Below the pieces are notes generated by a model that saw only the letters and a program-made list of their open reading frames with translations, did not search any database and was not told the origin of the DNA. DNA of 64,000 bases from Culex pipiens pallens (Eukaryota > Arthropoda > Insecta > Diptera > Culicidae): positions 67,369,005 through 67,433,004 of the forward strand of contig NC_068938.1 in assembly GCF_016801865.2 (NCBI RefSeq), in the 5' to 3' direction. Of this stretch, positions 46,425-57,630 are shown piece by piece (the first letter of the stretch is position 1; each line of letters begins with the position of its first letter). The translations under genes were made by a program, and so were the position numbers.

Positions 46425-46482
46425 CCCCTTTCCTCGACCTTGGTCAGAGTCGAGGGGCATAAACTTCAAAAGATATTTGCAA
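46425..46482. repeat. F3 end fragment
   Basis: CGACCTTGGTCAGAGTCGAG, CATAAACTTC and ATATTTGCAACGGCCTTAAC match the F3 right end. DNA on both sides is AT-rich. Confidence 0.6.
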
Positions 46483-46661
46483 CGGCCTTAACGAAAATTT
46501 AGTGATTTGAAATTACCACTTTTTTATGTCATTTTACTAAAATTAATGTTTAAGAAATGAATTTTCTAATATAAAACCAGTTTCTGATGTTAAATAACAT
46601 TGTATATCTGAAATTTACATCAGAAAATTAAAAAAGAAAAATTACGCAAACGTGGTGAAAT

Positions 46662-46745
46662 CTAGAGTTTTTTTTTGAATAGGTCCTATAAACATAAAAA
46701 AAAAACAAAAGTTTATAGGACCTTTAAAAAAAAAAGACTCTGGAA
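46662..46745. repeat. short hairpin repeat, copy 2
   Basis: AATAGGTCCTATAAAC and GTTTATAGGACCTTT form a 14-bp stem around an A-rich loop, with outer CTAGAGT and GACTCTGG partly pairing. Related to 2,576-2,642. Sequence between here and 47,290 is AT-rich with a CACCACCACCACCACCAC run near 47,174. Confidence 0.7.
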
Positions 46746-47290
46746 ATGTTCTGCTATTTTGCAGGTAGCTCAATTATTTACACATTTATCAGGGTAAAAT
46801 TAAATCAAAAAGTAGTAAATTTACATTTGCAAATTTTTAATTCGAAACATGTTTTTTTTTGTTGTGTACAGTTAGTAAATTTTCTTTTATGGCTGTTTCT
46901 TATTTTATGATTTCTTTAATAGATTATAAGGTTTTATTTGTCTTAAAAAAGTAAATAATACACTGAAAAAATATTCAAATCGGCATCTGCAGAGATTTAA
47001 CAAAATAAGATATAACAAGATTTAGCCAAAATTTAAAATGGTTTTTAACGATAAATTCATTTTCAATAAATCATGCAAATTGCATTATTTTTTGTATATA
47101 TCAATGTTAACAGGGTCAAGACAAACTGATCTTGAATTGTGTGGAGCAAAACTATTTTGTAGTCATTTTACTCACCACCACCACCACCACTATCATGGTC
47201 TACAAAATGTGCCTTTTTTACTCAACTACCTAATAGGTAAATTTATGGATTTGTTCAGTGATAAAAGAATCATACCTTAATAAAGTCTGA

Positions 47291-47509
47291 CTGAAAAGAA
47301 AATGTTCTCTCTTGTTTGAAATATTGAAAAAATCAATGCCATAAATTAATTTTGGGTTGAATTTCAATCATACTTATGCATTTAAAAAAAAGTCGCATAA
47401 AGTTTCATGCGACTTTTTTGTAAATGTATAAGTATGATCGAAATTCAACACAAAATTCATTTATGGCATTGATTTTTTCAATATTTCAAACAAGAGAGAA
47501 CATTTTCAG
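47291..47509. repeat. 219-bp near-perfect hairpin
   Basis: Two arms of about 100 bp (AATGTTCTCTCTTGTTTGAA outward to AGTCGCAT near the centre) are inverted, joined by a short loop AAAGTTTC at about 47,400. Probably a palindromic MITE; its compact size and long stem also fit a hairpin small-RNA precursor. Flanks show no clear target duplication. Confidence 0.85.
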
Positions 47510-47749
47510 TTGATTTTTTGTAAAAAAATGCAAAAAAAAAAAATAAATAAATATTTCGTCATTGAGATTCATTTCAGAGCTCGGATGAGAAATTAAAATT
47601 GTTTTCACCACTTCCCACTCTCGCCGGAGAAATATTTCGGTGATGAAGAATGATAAGTTTTTGTCGTTTTATATAAATTGTTGCGGCATTTTTTAATTTC
47701 AAATCAAATTCAAAAATCAAAAAACTGGCACCACTGTCTTCAAACGTGT

Positions 47750-48502
47750 ATGAGAGTGTGTATTTGAGTAGCGAGTCGCGAGTCGCGAGTAATTTGCATA
47801 TCAACACCAACACAGCAGCAGCAGCAACAGACGCATCAGTATCGACTCAACACAGTGCCACAATTTAGTGCCGATTAAGCCAAGTATAAATACTTAAATA
47901 TAAACGCAGCAGCAGCAACAACAAAAAACTTGATACAAAGCCAATAACCGAGTGGTGCATCAAATCAACAAAAACAGTGCAAAGTGCTCCCAGGAAGAAC
48001 TCGTCGTTTGGGGGAAAATTGAGGGAAATACGCGCTGCGAAGAACGAAGAATTTAGTGAGTGTTTTAGCGAATCATTTTCGGTGCAATTTTTTGAAGAAT
48101 CGACCAAGTCGACCACCCAAAAGTGTTCAAAGTCGCGTGTTTGCGGCTTTTGTTGTTATTTGCCGTTGATAGTAGCTCTCGGAGTAGTGTGTGAAACTGG
48201 TTGATCGCGGTCCCACCAACTCATCAACGAGTCAGTCCGATAGTGGTCGGGCGTGTGTTGTGTGCAACACAATACGTTTTCAATTAAAAATTGAGTGCCG
48301 CCTCTCGCCCAGCCTCGGTCAACCCGCGGGAAAGGGTGTCGTCGAAGTCAAAGTCGCTGTTGGAACTCATCGAGAATCGAGCAATCGACGAATCGCCGGG
48401 GGAACCCAATAAAATATTGTTAAAAACAGCCCACCGATTTCAGTGCGTTTTTCACGCTCCTTCACGTTACACCGCGTCGGGGAGTGTCTCTTTTGGGAAA
48501 CG
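47750..48502 (+). other. candidate 5' untranslated first exon with strong donor
   Basis: Low-copy leader-like sequence with CAGCAGCAGCAGCAACAG, CAACACAGTGCC and TTTAGTGAGTG motifs. ATCAGTATCG at 47,836 resembles an insect initiator. It ends GGGAAACG followed by GTACGTAC, a good donor at 48,503. No frame extends through it. Probably one of several alternative first exons of a plus-strand gene; the target coding exon may be that at the right edge of the window. Confidence 0.5.
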
Positions 48503-48717
48503 GTACGTACAGTCTCTCTGATTATTTGGTTGGATTACTGGTGGGAATTTAGTGCACGTTCTAGCGGGTTGTAGAGGAAGTAAAAACAGAAATTAGCCCT
48601 ATAGTGCCATATAAGGCTGCAATAGTGCTGCACAAGTGCTAATATTGCTGAATTTAGTGCTAGAGAGGCATTTTTTAAGCCCCTGCCAAGAAGATTCGTT
48701 CGTGATACCGGAAGACA

Positions 48718-48966
48718 ATGGGTTTCGAAGCAATATCTGGACTTTCAAGTGAATCTGCGTTCAACAATCAATTGACCCAAATCTTGGAAGGTTTTCGCAG
48801 TGTGGTTGGCGCACGTGCCAAGTGCCGAGTCGTGCGAAATTCCAACGCATCTATCGGAATCATGCCAGAACGTAGGAGGATATGGACGATTGGTGATTGG
48901 CGGAGACAGCACGCGATCGATAGTGCACACAGTGCTCACAGTCATATCAGATATTTATTGGCCTAG
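48718..48966 (+). CDS. candidate small ORF or alternative first coding exon, 82 aa
   Basis: ATG at 48,718 lies in a favourable context (AGACAATGG) just downstream of leader-like DNA that repeats AGTGCTA motifs. The frame begins MGFEAISGLSSESAFNNQ and ends LLA before TAG. Composition is mixed and not obviously repeat-derived, but no domain is recognised. It could be the coding start of an isoform that splices within the frame (for example before GTGATTGG at 48,891) or a fortuitous frame. Confidence 0.3.
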   Translation: MGFEAISGLSSESAFNNQLTQILEGFRSVVGARAKCRVVRNSNASIGIMPERRRIWTIGDWRRQHAIDSAHSAHSHIRYLLA

Positions 48967-49645
48967 TTGATTCAATTAAGTTTGCTGACTGGAACGATGA
49001 TCATACACTTTGAAGTGTGGAATGATGACGCCGTTTTTTATGGATTTTTATGAAGTTGCGTGCCAATTTCGTTGGAGATGTCAACAACCTTTGTGATAAA
49101 TTTACATCTTTTTTTATTATTTTTAATTTCGCAATCTAAAAATAGATCCAATTACTAATTGGCAAATAGTTGTCACCTTAATCCAGGACAGAAAAAGAAG
49201 CGACGATAGCCAGCTTCGTCGGTTCAAGTGGTCACGGAGCTTCCAGAACACCGGGACCGGCTGTTTGAAGTGGCTGGCTGGCAGATTCCGCTGATAAGAG
49301 CGAATGGTTTGTTTAAGTTACGTTGTTTGTAGCGTTTGATGATAGAGTACTTTTAATTGATGGCTGGGTTTTATAAGAATTTTGTTTTGTGTGAAGTGAC
49401 AAATTGTGGAAAATTTCATTCCAAATTTCATCAAAAGTGCCAAGTGCTCATAATTTTGGTTCAGTAGGAAGAGTTTTAATATCGTTTCATCATTGGAAAG
49501 GACTTTCAAATACTAAATAAGCTTCTAAAAACCAGCCTTCTTCAATCTTCCAAATATGGTAAAACAACAACAGAACAGGAAAATAAATTAAACCAAAATT
49601 TAAGCCAATAGAAAATCAAAATCTATGAAATAACATGAAAAGAAA
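48967..49645. other. unassigned DNA
   Basis: Low-copy to about 49,280 (GCCAGCTTCGTCGGTTCAAG), then AT-rich. No supported feature. Confidence 0.4.
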
Positions 49646-51125
49646 GTTGAGCAATTCTCTACGAAATGGTTTTTTTTTAATTTTAATTTTTTGTATTTTT
49701 TAATCCGACTGAAACTTTTTTGGTGCTACCGGTATGCCCAAAGAAGCCATTTTGCATCATTAGTTTGTACACAAAAAAAAAACAAAAATGATATATGAAA
49801 ATTCAAAAATCTGTATCTTTTGATGGAATTTTTAACCGATTTGGTGTATTCGGCAAAGTTGTAGGTATGGAAAAGGATTACACTGTAAAAGAATGATACA
49901 AGTTAAATTTTTTTTGGTGATTTTTTATTTCACTTTTTGTCACTAAAACTTGATTTGCAAAAAAACACTATTTTTATTTTTTTTTATTTCCTGATATATT
50001 TCAGGAGACATCAAATGCCAACTTATCAGAAATTTTCAGAATGTGCAAAAACTTTTTGACTGAGTTATGAATTTTTTAATCAATGCTGTTTTTTCAAAAA
50101 TCGAAATATTGGTCACAAAAAATTGTCACCTTAGTTTTTCAATGTAAAATCGAATTTGCAATCAAAAAGTACTCTAGTGAAATTTTGATAAAGTGAACCG
50201 TTTTCAAGTTATAGCTATTTTAAGTAACTTCTTTAAAAAGTTATTCATTTTTAAAACTAGTGTTCATGCTTGCACAATTTTGAAAAAATATTTTTGAAAA
50301 GGTGAGAAAATTCTTTACATTTTTCTTTTAAACTTTGTTGATACGACACATAGTTTCTGAGATATTGCCATGCAAAGGCACAGAAAAATTTGTGTTTTCT
50401 AAGTCTCATCCAAACAACCCACCATTTTCTAATGACGATATCTCAGCAATTCATGGTCCGATTTTCAATGTTAAAATATGAATCATCCGTGAAATTTCCG
50501 ATTTTTTTTAAATCAAGACTAACATTTCAAAAGGGCGTAATATTGAATGTTTGACCCTTTAGAAATGTATGTCAAAGATTTCTGAATTCCTGAGAAGTCG
50601 GCATTTGATGGCCCTCAAAACATATCATAAAATAAAAATAATGTTTTTATTTTGAAAATCAAGTTTAAGTGCAAAAAGTGAAATTAAAAATCACCTATTT
50701 TTTACCATGTACAGTGGACTCTCTGGTTGTCGATCTTCTCGATACCAATATTTCTCCAGCTGTCAATAATTTTGTCAGTCCCTTCAAATAGATTGCTTTG
50801 ATTTTTCGTTCTATAATTTGATAACTCCCGCTCTCGACGGTCCCTTCAATATTGACAACGAGAGAGTCCACTGTATCATTTTTTTCAGTGCAGTCCATAC
50901 CTACAACTTGGCCAACCAAATCGATCAAAAAATTCCTTCAAGTGATATAGATTTTTGAATATTCATATATCATTTTTGTATGGACAGCTGCCAAATTTGT
51001 ATGGAAAATTATACGGACAAACTAATGCTGCAAAATGGCTTTTTTGGGCATACCGAAGGCACCAAAAAAGTTTCAGCCTGATTAAAAAATACAAAAAATC
51101 GTTTGACCAAAATCTCAGAGAACAT
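49646..51125. repeat. R repeat, copy 3, carrying a nested MITE
   Basis: Begins GTTGAGCAATTCTCTACG, the inverse of the end of copy 1, and includes GGCAAAGTTGTAGGTATGG, CAGGAGACATCAAATGCC, TTCATGGTCCGATTTTCAAT and ACCATTTTTGTATGG-type blocks in both orientations, so the repeat itself is partly palindromic. Confidence 0.65.
50712..50873. mobile_element. 162-bp pogo/Tigger-type MITE nested in R repeat
   Basis: Ends CAGTGGACTCTCTGGTTGTC and GACAACGAGAGAGTCCACTG are inverted, flanked by TA at 50,710-50,711 and 50,874-50,875. Complete and very compact. A fragment resembling one end (GACATCCGGAGAGTCGACTG) occurs near 63,202. Confidence 0.92.
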
Positions 51126-51369
51126 TTCTGTTTCAAATGAATTTAGTAAAATAAGATTATTAAATTTAGAGTAAGCCTCTAGAATTTTACAAATTTTTCG
51201 AGATATTCTGTAGCTTTTGAAAAGAATTTTTCAGAAAAAAGTACTCCAAAAATTCCTATATTTTCATTTGATTTTTTTTTAACACTATAAGATAAACTCC
51301 CAACAAACGATTTTTTTTAATTAATTTTTATTGTTTAATGGTAATACCAAATTTTAAAATTCATTTGTA

Positions 51370-53125
51370 GTTGCACCATGGCGTGTTTTTTCGAAATTTT
51401 CTCAGCTTTCCAATGCTTCTAAGAGCGAAATGTTTCATCGGGAAATTCCTGAGATATCTTTATTTTAAGTTTTTTGTTTTAAGTTCCTTCATCATTAATT
51501 GGAAACTTTTTAATAACAGTTCAGGAAACTTGTCAAATGATGTGTTTTATGTGTCACTTTCTCATCAAAATGTGCAAAATAAGACAAGAAACAACTTTGT
51601 TAAAGGTTGCAAATCGCTGAACATTTTAAAAATTAAGTTTTAACCGAGTTTTTGAATATGTGGGATTTATTCAGAAATTAAAATCATAAAACCGTATTAA
51701 AATATATGTTTACAAAAATTAATAGATTATTGCACAATTTTTGTGTAAAAATATCAGCCGTCTGCTCTGCTTTAGCTTGGATTTAGCTGATATAACCGAA
51801 ATGTTGGCAGGTGTGAGATTGTTAAGGGTAATTAGATTTTTATGAATACATGTCATATTTCCCTAACCAAACACACCAGTTGCATGAATATAAAAATATG
51901 TTATTTACTCGAAATTGAACATCAAATTACTGTGGAGAGTTTCAGGAGAAATACTTTTCATGAGTTAAAGATTTTTTTTAGTTTATTTTTGCATGGAATG
52001 ATGTCAGCGGTGTTATAGAAGTCTTATTTTTTTAAAACGTTTTACAGTTTGAGTTTTGTTCAAATAGCTTATAATGGAAGATATTGCTTGATTTTTTTTT
52101 AATTAATATTTTATTTATGTTTCACCTAAAAAAAATGTTTGTGAAGGTGTTTTCAACATTCTCAGTTGAAACACACGAATTTTGTAGCTACTTTCAAATG
52201 CATTTTCAACAGTAAAACATATTATAAAATTTTATTCTTACTTTATACTCATGCAAATATGACTTTTGAAACTTGCAACAGTTATTTGTAATTCAATTTC
52301 GAGTAAATATTATGTTTTTGTATCAATAATCTTGGTTCATATTTGTTTAAGGAAATATCATATTTATTCATAAAAATCCAATAATACCCTTAACAATCTC
52401 ACACCTGCAACTTTTTTGGTGTATCAGCTAAATCAGAGCAGACACGTGATATTTGTACACAAAAATTATGCAATAATCTATTAATTCTAGTAAAATTTTA
52501 ATTTGAATACGATTTTATGCTTTTAATTACTGAATAAATCCTAAAAATTCAAAACCTCAGTTAAAATGTAATGTTCAAAATGTTTAGCGATTTGCAACCT
52601 TCTACAAATTTGTTTCTTGTCTTATTTTGCACATTTTGATGAGTAAATGACACATAAAACACATCATTTGACTAGTTTCCTGTACTGATATTAAAAAGTT
52701 TCCAATAAATGATGAAGGATTTTAAAACAAAAACTTAAGGGAGCACAGCAACCAAAAAGGTTGTTGTCTTCTTATTCCAAAATTGTCAAACTTACGGACC
52801 CAATCCTGCAAGAATCTGATTGTAAAATAGTCAAACTTTGTTGTAAATAACTACGAAGACAGTAATTTAGGGGATGAATAAAAAAATATATCGATAGTTC
52901 CCGTAGTTCCAAAAATACTAAAATATCTGTAACAGAAATCTGGGTGCAAAAACTATGGTTGATGTGTACCGTTAAAATAAAGATATCTCAGATATTTCTC
53001 GATGAAACATTTCGCTCTCAGAAGCATTGGAAAGCTGAGAAAATTTCCTATAAGACACATTTGAAAGTAGCGATGACTATTTTTTCCTGAAAAGGTTGTT
53101 CTAGAAAACACGCCGTGGCACAACC
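51370..53125. mobile_element. foldback element, 1.75 kb
   Basis: Left GTTGCACCATGGCGTGTTTT and right AAAACACGCCGTGGCACAAC are inverted, as are GCTTTCCAATGCTTCTAAG and its partner near 53,017, and the CACATCATTTGA block (52,660) with its left counterpart near 51,535. Arms are diverged and the right arm has about 230 extra bases (52,737-52,970). No transposase; no clear target duplication. Confidence 0.8.
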
Positions 53126-53129
53126 TCAT

Positions 53130-54440
53130 GTGCAATAAAAATTACTTAACATGTAGCATTTATTGAAATCATTATTTTGCATTCAAAAATATTTTTTGGT
53201 GAAAGAGAACCCCTGCAAGAATATATTTGAAAAGCTATCAATTATCTTAATAGACACTTTTGATCGGACAGCTGGGTCCAGAGATACAGCCTCTTACATT
53301 TTAAGTTATAAGAAAAAAAAAGTTTTCAGCTTATTATCCACAATTTTTAACTATCAATAATCCGGAATTTACAATGTTAAAGTGTATGCTTCTGTGATTA
53401 TTTCTAAAATTTTCTTCTTTTTCAATAGAAATAATATTGAGATTTATTCCTGTAGCCTTGATTGAATTCAGGCTTAAACAAATTTAATTTTTAAATAAAA
53501 AAAAATTAAAAATCATTTTAAATTACGAGTTTTTTTTTAATGGAAAATTAAATTTGTAAGCAATAATTTTTTTGGCCTCCTGATTTATTGGGGAAATTGG
53601 GAAGGTGGGGAGTGGGACAAACACCAGAAATAAAATTGATATTGGCCTTATTGGAACTACAATTTAATAAATGGAATAAGAAAAGTAACAAATTCTTGAC
53701 AACAAAAAAAAATACATAACAAATGCCCAGTCACAAATCTCACTCTCGACAGCTCATCATCTTCTAAAGCTGTAGAGAATCGTATTTTTCCCCAGTCAAT
53801 TATGAGTCACGTTGCGTTGCCGTTGATAACAGCCGAGACACCTGTCGACTAGCAGTGTTCATTCGATTTGAATGTCGCGCGGTGCAGCATGACCTGAATC
53901 AACAAACGAAAACGAAACTGCTTTGCGCGCTTTTATGGTGGAAGTGTGATAAACTCTGACTATGACTCCGAATCACTGAAAAAAACACGCTAAATTTGAC
54001 GCTAATTGGATTGCGTTCACTTTTTTCCGTTGAATGGAATTCTCGCGTCGACGGAGGTGATATGGAAAATTCACACTTTTGAAATGTTGAAGGTAAGGTA
54101 GTTGGCAGTGCTTGAGGCTTAAATAAACACATCGCCCAAAGCAGGTGCACAACCCCTTAAACATATTCCCATCAACGCCATTCAAATTCTTATCTAATAA
54201 AATCGGGTTGAAATACTTTGTTCTGCTAGTTAGCAGCTATTGGAACCTACAAAAAAAACCCTTCGGTTTTTTCCCTAACCAAGCGTTACCATTTCGATGC
54301 ACTGATAGTCGGATACGGTAATTATCAGCTTTGCCACACCTTAAGACCATAATTAGCAGGTTGCTAAAAGTGTGAAAACTGATTCGCGATTTGTTTAGAA
54401 CACGCACACGATTGATTCGTTTGAAACTCATTGGCATAAA
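53130..54440. other. AT-rich then low-copy DNA
   Basis: 53,130-53,700 is AT-rich. 53,720-54,440 is low-copy and GC-richer (GTTGCGTTGCCGTTGATAAC; TCTCGCGTCGACGGAGG), with a GTAAGGTAG donor-like site at 54,092. No coding frame is credible. Confidence 0.35.
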
Positions 54441-55233
54441 TTATTAAATATGAGTTAATTTTTTAACTGTTTTAAGAGTTTTTTTTTTTTAAATAAATTA
54501 TGTTCAAAATTTACAACAATCAGGGGTGCACAAAATATTTTATTTGCTTCAAATAGAAATTTTCTAGAAACCAGCTTGTATAATCGATTGTAAGTAATTT
54601 AGAATTCATTGAGTTCATTTAGAGTTCAGTTGAGTCAAGAACGCCATTTTGTTCTGCTCGCAATGCCTCACCTTTTGACCTTCACAGATCCCCAAAATTT
54701 GATTTCAATCCTGAGATATTCAATAAATACCCAAAAATCTTCCTGCTTTGTTGACACCTCTCATATGCAAGAAGTTTCAATCTTGACGTGCTATTTTGAC
54801 ACACACTGAAAATTGCTACAAGTGCGTCAACTGACCCAAGGGAATTTAGTCAGAAGCAGTTTGACACTCGTACATGCCCGACTACTGTAAACATATTGAA
54901 TAATAACTCGGGACTCCAGCAACCAAATTCAACCAAACTTTAGGACAATGCACAATATGGCCAACCAAACAAAACGTGTTTGTTATTGTTTACATTGCAA
55001 GCTCACGTTTTTGTTTATTCATGATCAACTATTAAAACGCGTTTTTCTCTGAACGTAAAAAAAATCAAAAAATTAGAGTAAACCTTTCTTTGTTCTACCA
55101 AGAACCAATCTATTTCAAACATTCATTGCTCTAACCTGCCTACAAAATTGAAAAAAGTGGTGACCAAACCCACTAACGTGTCGTGTTACGAAAACGCCGT
55201 TTGTCAAATGTCACCCCAATTGCACACTCGTTT
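54441..55233. other. unassigned DNA
   Basis: Moderately AT-rich with no bounded repeat or gene recognised. Confidence 0.4.
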
Positions 55234-55326
55234 CCCGAGCAGGGGTAAATAACACGGGAATACCAAATTTTGGTATTACTTGGGCAAATAACAGGGACCA
55301 AAATGTGCCCTTGGTTGCCCAGTAAT

Positions 55327-56380
55327 TAGAGGGTGACGATTCTCGAGATTTTCAATTTCCCGGGAATCGAGAGTTGAATTTGGCCATTTCCCGGGAATTC
55401 CCGGGACCCGGGAGTTTTTTTTTTGGCTATGCCAATGGTGGCAAAATTTAAAAGAAAAGTAATAAATTCGATTCTTTTCAATGAATTTCAGTTACAATTA
55501 ATTCATGCTCAATCGTAAATTTAAGCATTATTTCGGGGAACTATATAGTTTACTATAGTAGTTTAAAATATTCACAAACCTTAATTCGCACTGAGTGATA
55601 TGTTTCAAACTTGTTTCATGAACTTCTTATTAGATTTGTATGAAGTAAAAACATAGATAATCTTTCATTTTCCAGTTTTTTTTTTTTTGCAGTATATGAT
55701 ACATAACGAATCAAAACAACAATTAAAACTTGTGTTCTTTTTTAAGGTCAACTGTAAATATTCATTGAAGAAATATTTACAGTTATCAGCAAAATCTTTA
55801 TGTTCACAATCGGCGTTTAATCACAATATAGTTTAATATTGAGGTGAACTTATCGACATCAAAAAAGGAAATTACCACAATACAGTGAAATTAACTAAGG
55901 TACATAGAATTAAAATAAAAAACAAGATATGAGGATTGTTATGCTCGAGAGAGGACATGGAAATTGATCTTATCTTGAAAAAACTTTTCCCTTTTAGAAA
56001 TAATAAAAAAACATAATATTAAAACCCTTTAGATTTCATTTCTGGAGTGTAAATACTAAGTATGCTTTAAGATAAATTTTGGGGTTCAATTTTTTTTTGG
56101 CTCCTCTCAATTATAATTAATGGAATTTTTGACAAGTTAAAAAGGAGAAAAGAATCATTGGTTAATTCGAACTTGAACGTCGAACATTGAACATCCAATG
56201 TTCCAAACAATTTTGATTGTTTTCAAATAATTTTCTGATAAGTTTATATAATTTTGCTTCAACACTTATAAGTTTAAAATTTCCCGGGAGTCTCGACCAA
56301 ATTTCCCGGGAATCGAGAGGTCCAAAAATGGTCGATTTCCCGGGAAATTTTTCCCGGGAATTCCCGCTCGTCACCCTCTA
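55327..56380. mobile_element. 1,054-bp hAT-type non-autonomous element, nested
   Basis: Perfect 13-bp inverted ends TAGAGGGTGACGA at both termini and an 8-bp target duplication CCAGTAAT (55,319-55,326 and 56,381-56,388). Removal restores the surrounding element. Subterminal TTCCCGGGAATT-type motifs cluster at both ends. An 8-bp duplication with short TAGAG-type ends is characteristic of hAT transposons. No transposase frame remains. Confidence 0.93.
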
Positions 56381-56817
56381 CCAGTAATAGATGGTAAAAT
56401 ACCATGAAATCATACCAAAGTCTAGTATGTGGAAGGGCACAACAATACCAAACCATGTTATTCCAAGGGTAAAATAATACCACAAAATAAAACCATTTCA
56501 ATACCAAGTTGAGGTCTTCTGGATTTTTGAACATTGCTTGAATACCAAAACTTGGTATTGCCATGGTTTTATTTTTAGGTATTCCCGCGCCCTTGGAAAA
56601 TCAGATTTTGGTATTTCTGTGGTCTTCCAAATACATGATTTTGGTATGATTTCATGGTATTTTACCATCTATTACTGGGCAACCAAGAGCACATTTTGGT
56701 TGCTGGTATTTGTACAAGTAATACCAAAATTTGGTATTTTCATACCATTTTTAGTGCAGCAGTTGCAGTTAGTGAAAAAACGGAAATGATCCATATGCAA
56801 CAGCCAAATCTACTCAC

Positions 56818-56910
56818 CTGATGATTCCATGTTGTTCTTAGTGATATTCTTCACCACATTGAATGCATTTGTCATTGATGAACGGCCTGTGCTTGAAGTT
56901 CTTGAAGATT
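56818..56910 (-). CDS. candidate internal coding exon, 31 codons
   Basis: Read on the minus strand, TTGTTATTTTTTAG precedes the interval and GTGAGTAG follows ATCATCAG, a consensus acceptor and donor. Only one frame is open: it enters after two bases and reads SSRTSSTGRSSMTNAFNVVK then NITKNNMESS, ending with a split codon. Low-complexity bias is absent and the composition contrasts with the AT-rich flanks. I do not recognise the protein. If real, this is a small, possibly alternative exon of a minus-strand gene with large introns. Confidence 0.45.
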
Positions 56911-57630
56911 CTAAAAAATAACAAGATTGAAAAATAAGTGTTATTAAAATGAAACTGGATTGAAATTCACCAAAATTCTATAATCTGTCGATTAACTCGT
57001 TTTTCAAAGTATTTGGTTATCCCAACTTAGAGAAATTTCAACGTTTAAAAAAAAAATCTTAGTGGGTATATAAAAAAAAATGAAAATCAGCTTTAACATT
57101 TTTGGGTTTCAAGTCATTTTAGCGCAAAATTAATTATCTCATCAAAATTTATAAAAAAAATCCCATAGTTTCAGAGGAATTTGATGAAACCTTTCAATAC
57201 CAAATGTGGCATCCTGACTTAGAAATTTTTCCACAATGTCAAGTCATTTCTTCAGGGGGTATATCAAAAATGTTTAAAATCAAGTTTTTAAATTTCCGGT
57301 TTTCAATGAAAGCATTCGCTTTGAGACATCATTTTAGCGCAAAATTAATTATTTTGTCAAAATTGGTCAACATTTTTCCATAGTTTCAGAGTTTCATAGT
57401 TTGATAAAACACTTTAATACCAAAATAATACCAATATGTGGTGTTCGACCATTGACAAATTCTGCAATTTTGCAATATCAAAACAATACCTTTAATTGGT
57501 ATGATAGCACATTTTGCTCTTGCATAATCCTTAAGACAAATTTAAAAGGGTCCAGGAATACCAAAATTTGGTATTGATACCAGAGAAAGGTATTATTACG
57601 CATTTCCCTTGTTATTTACCCATGTTCGGG

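Larger units (their letters stand above)
55234..57630. mobile_element. F5 inverted-repeat element(s) rich in ATACCAAA motifs, with nested insertion
   Basis: Ends CCCGAGCAGGGGTAAATAAC (55,234) and GTTATTTACCCATGTTCGGG (57,611-57,630) are inverted; TT lies outside each end. An internal palindrome (CTTGGTTGCCCAGTAAT at 55,310 with its inverse at 56,670) ends near 56,757. Either one long element or two tandem copies that now flank low-copy DNA at 56,762-56,930. Between 57,000 and 57,420 a unit with TTTTAGCGCAAAATTAATTA is duplicated at about 215 bp spacing. Confidence 0.7.
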
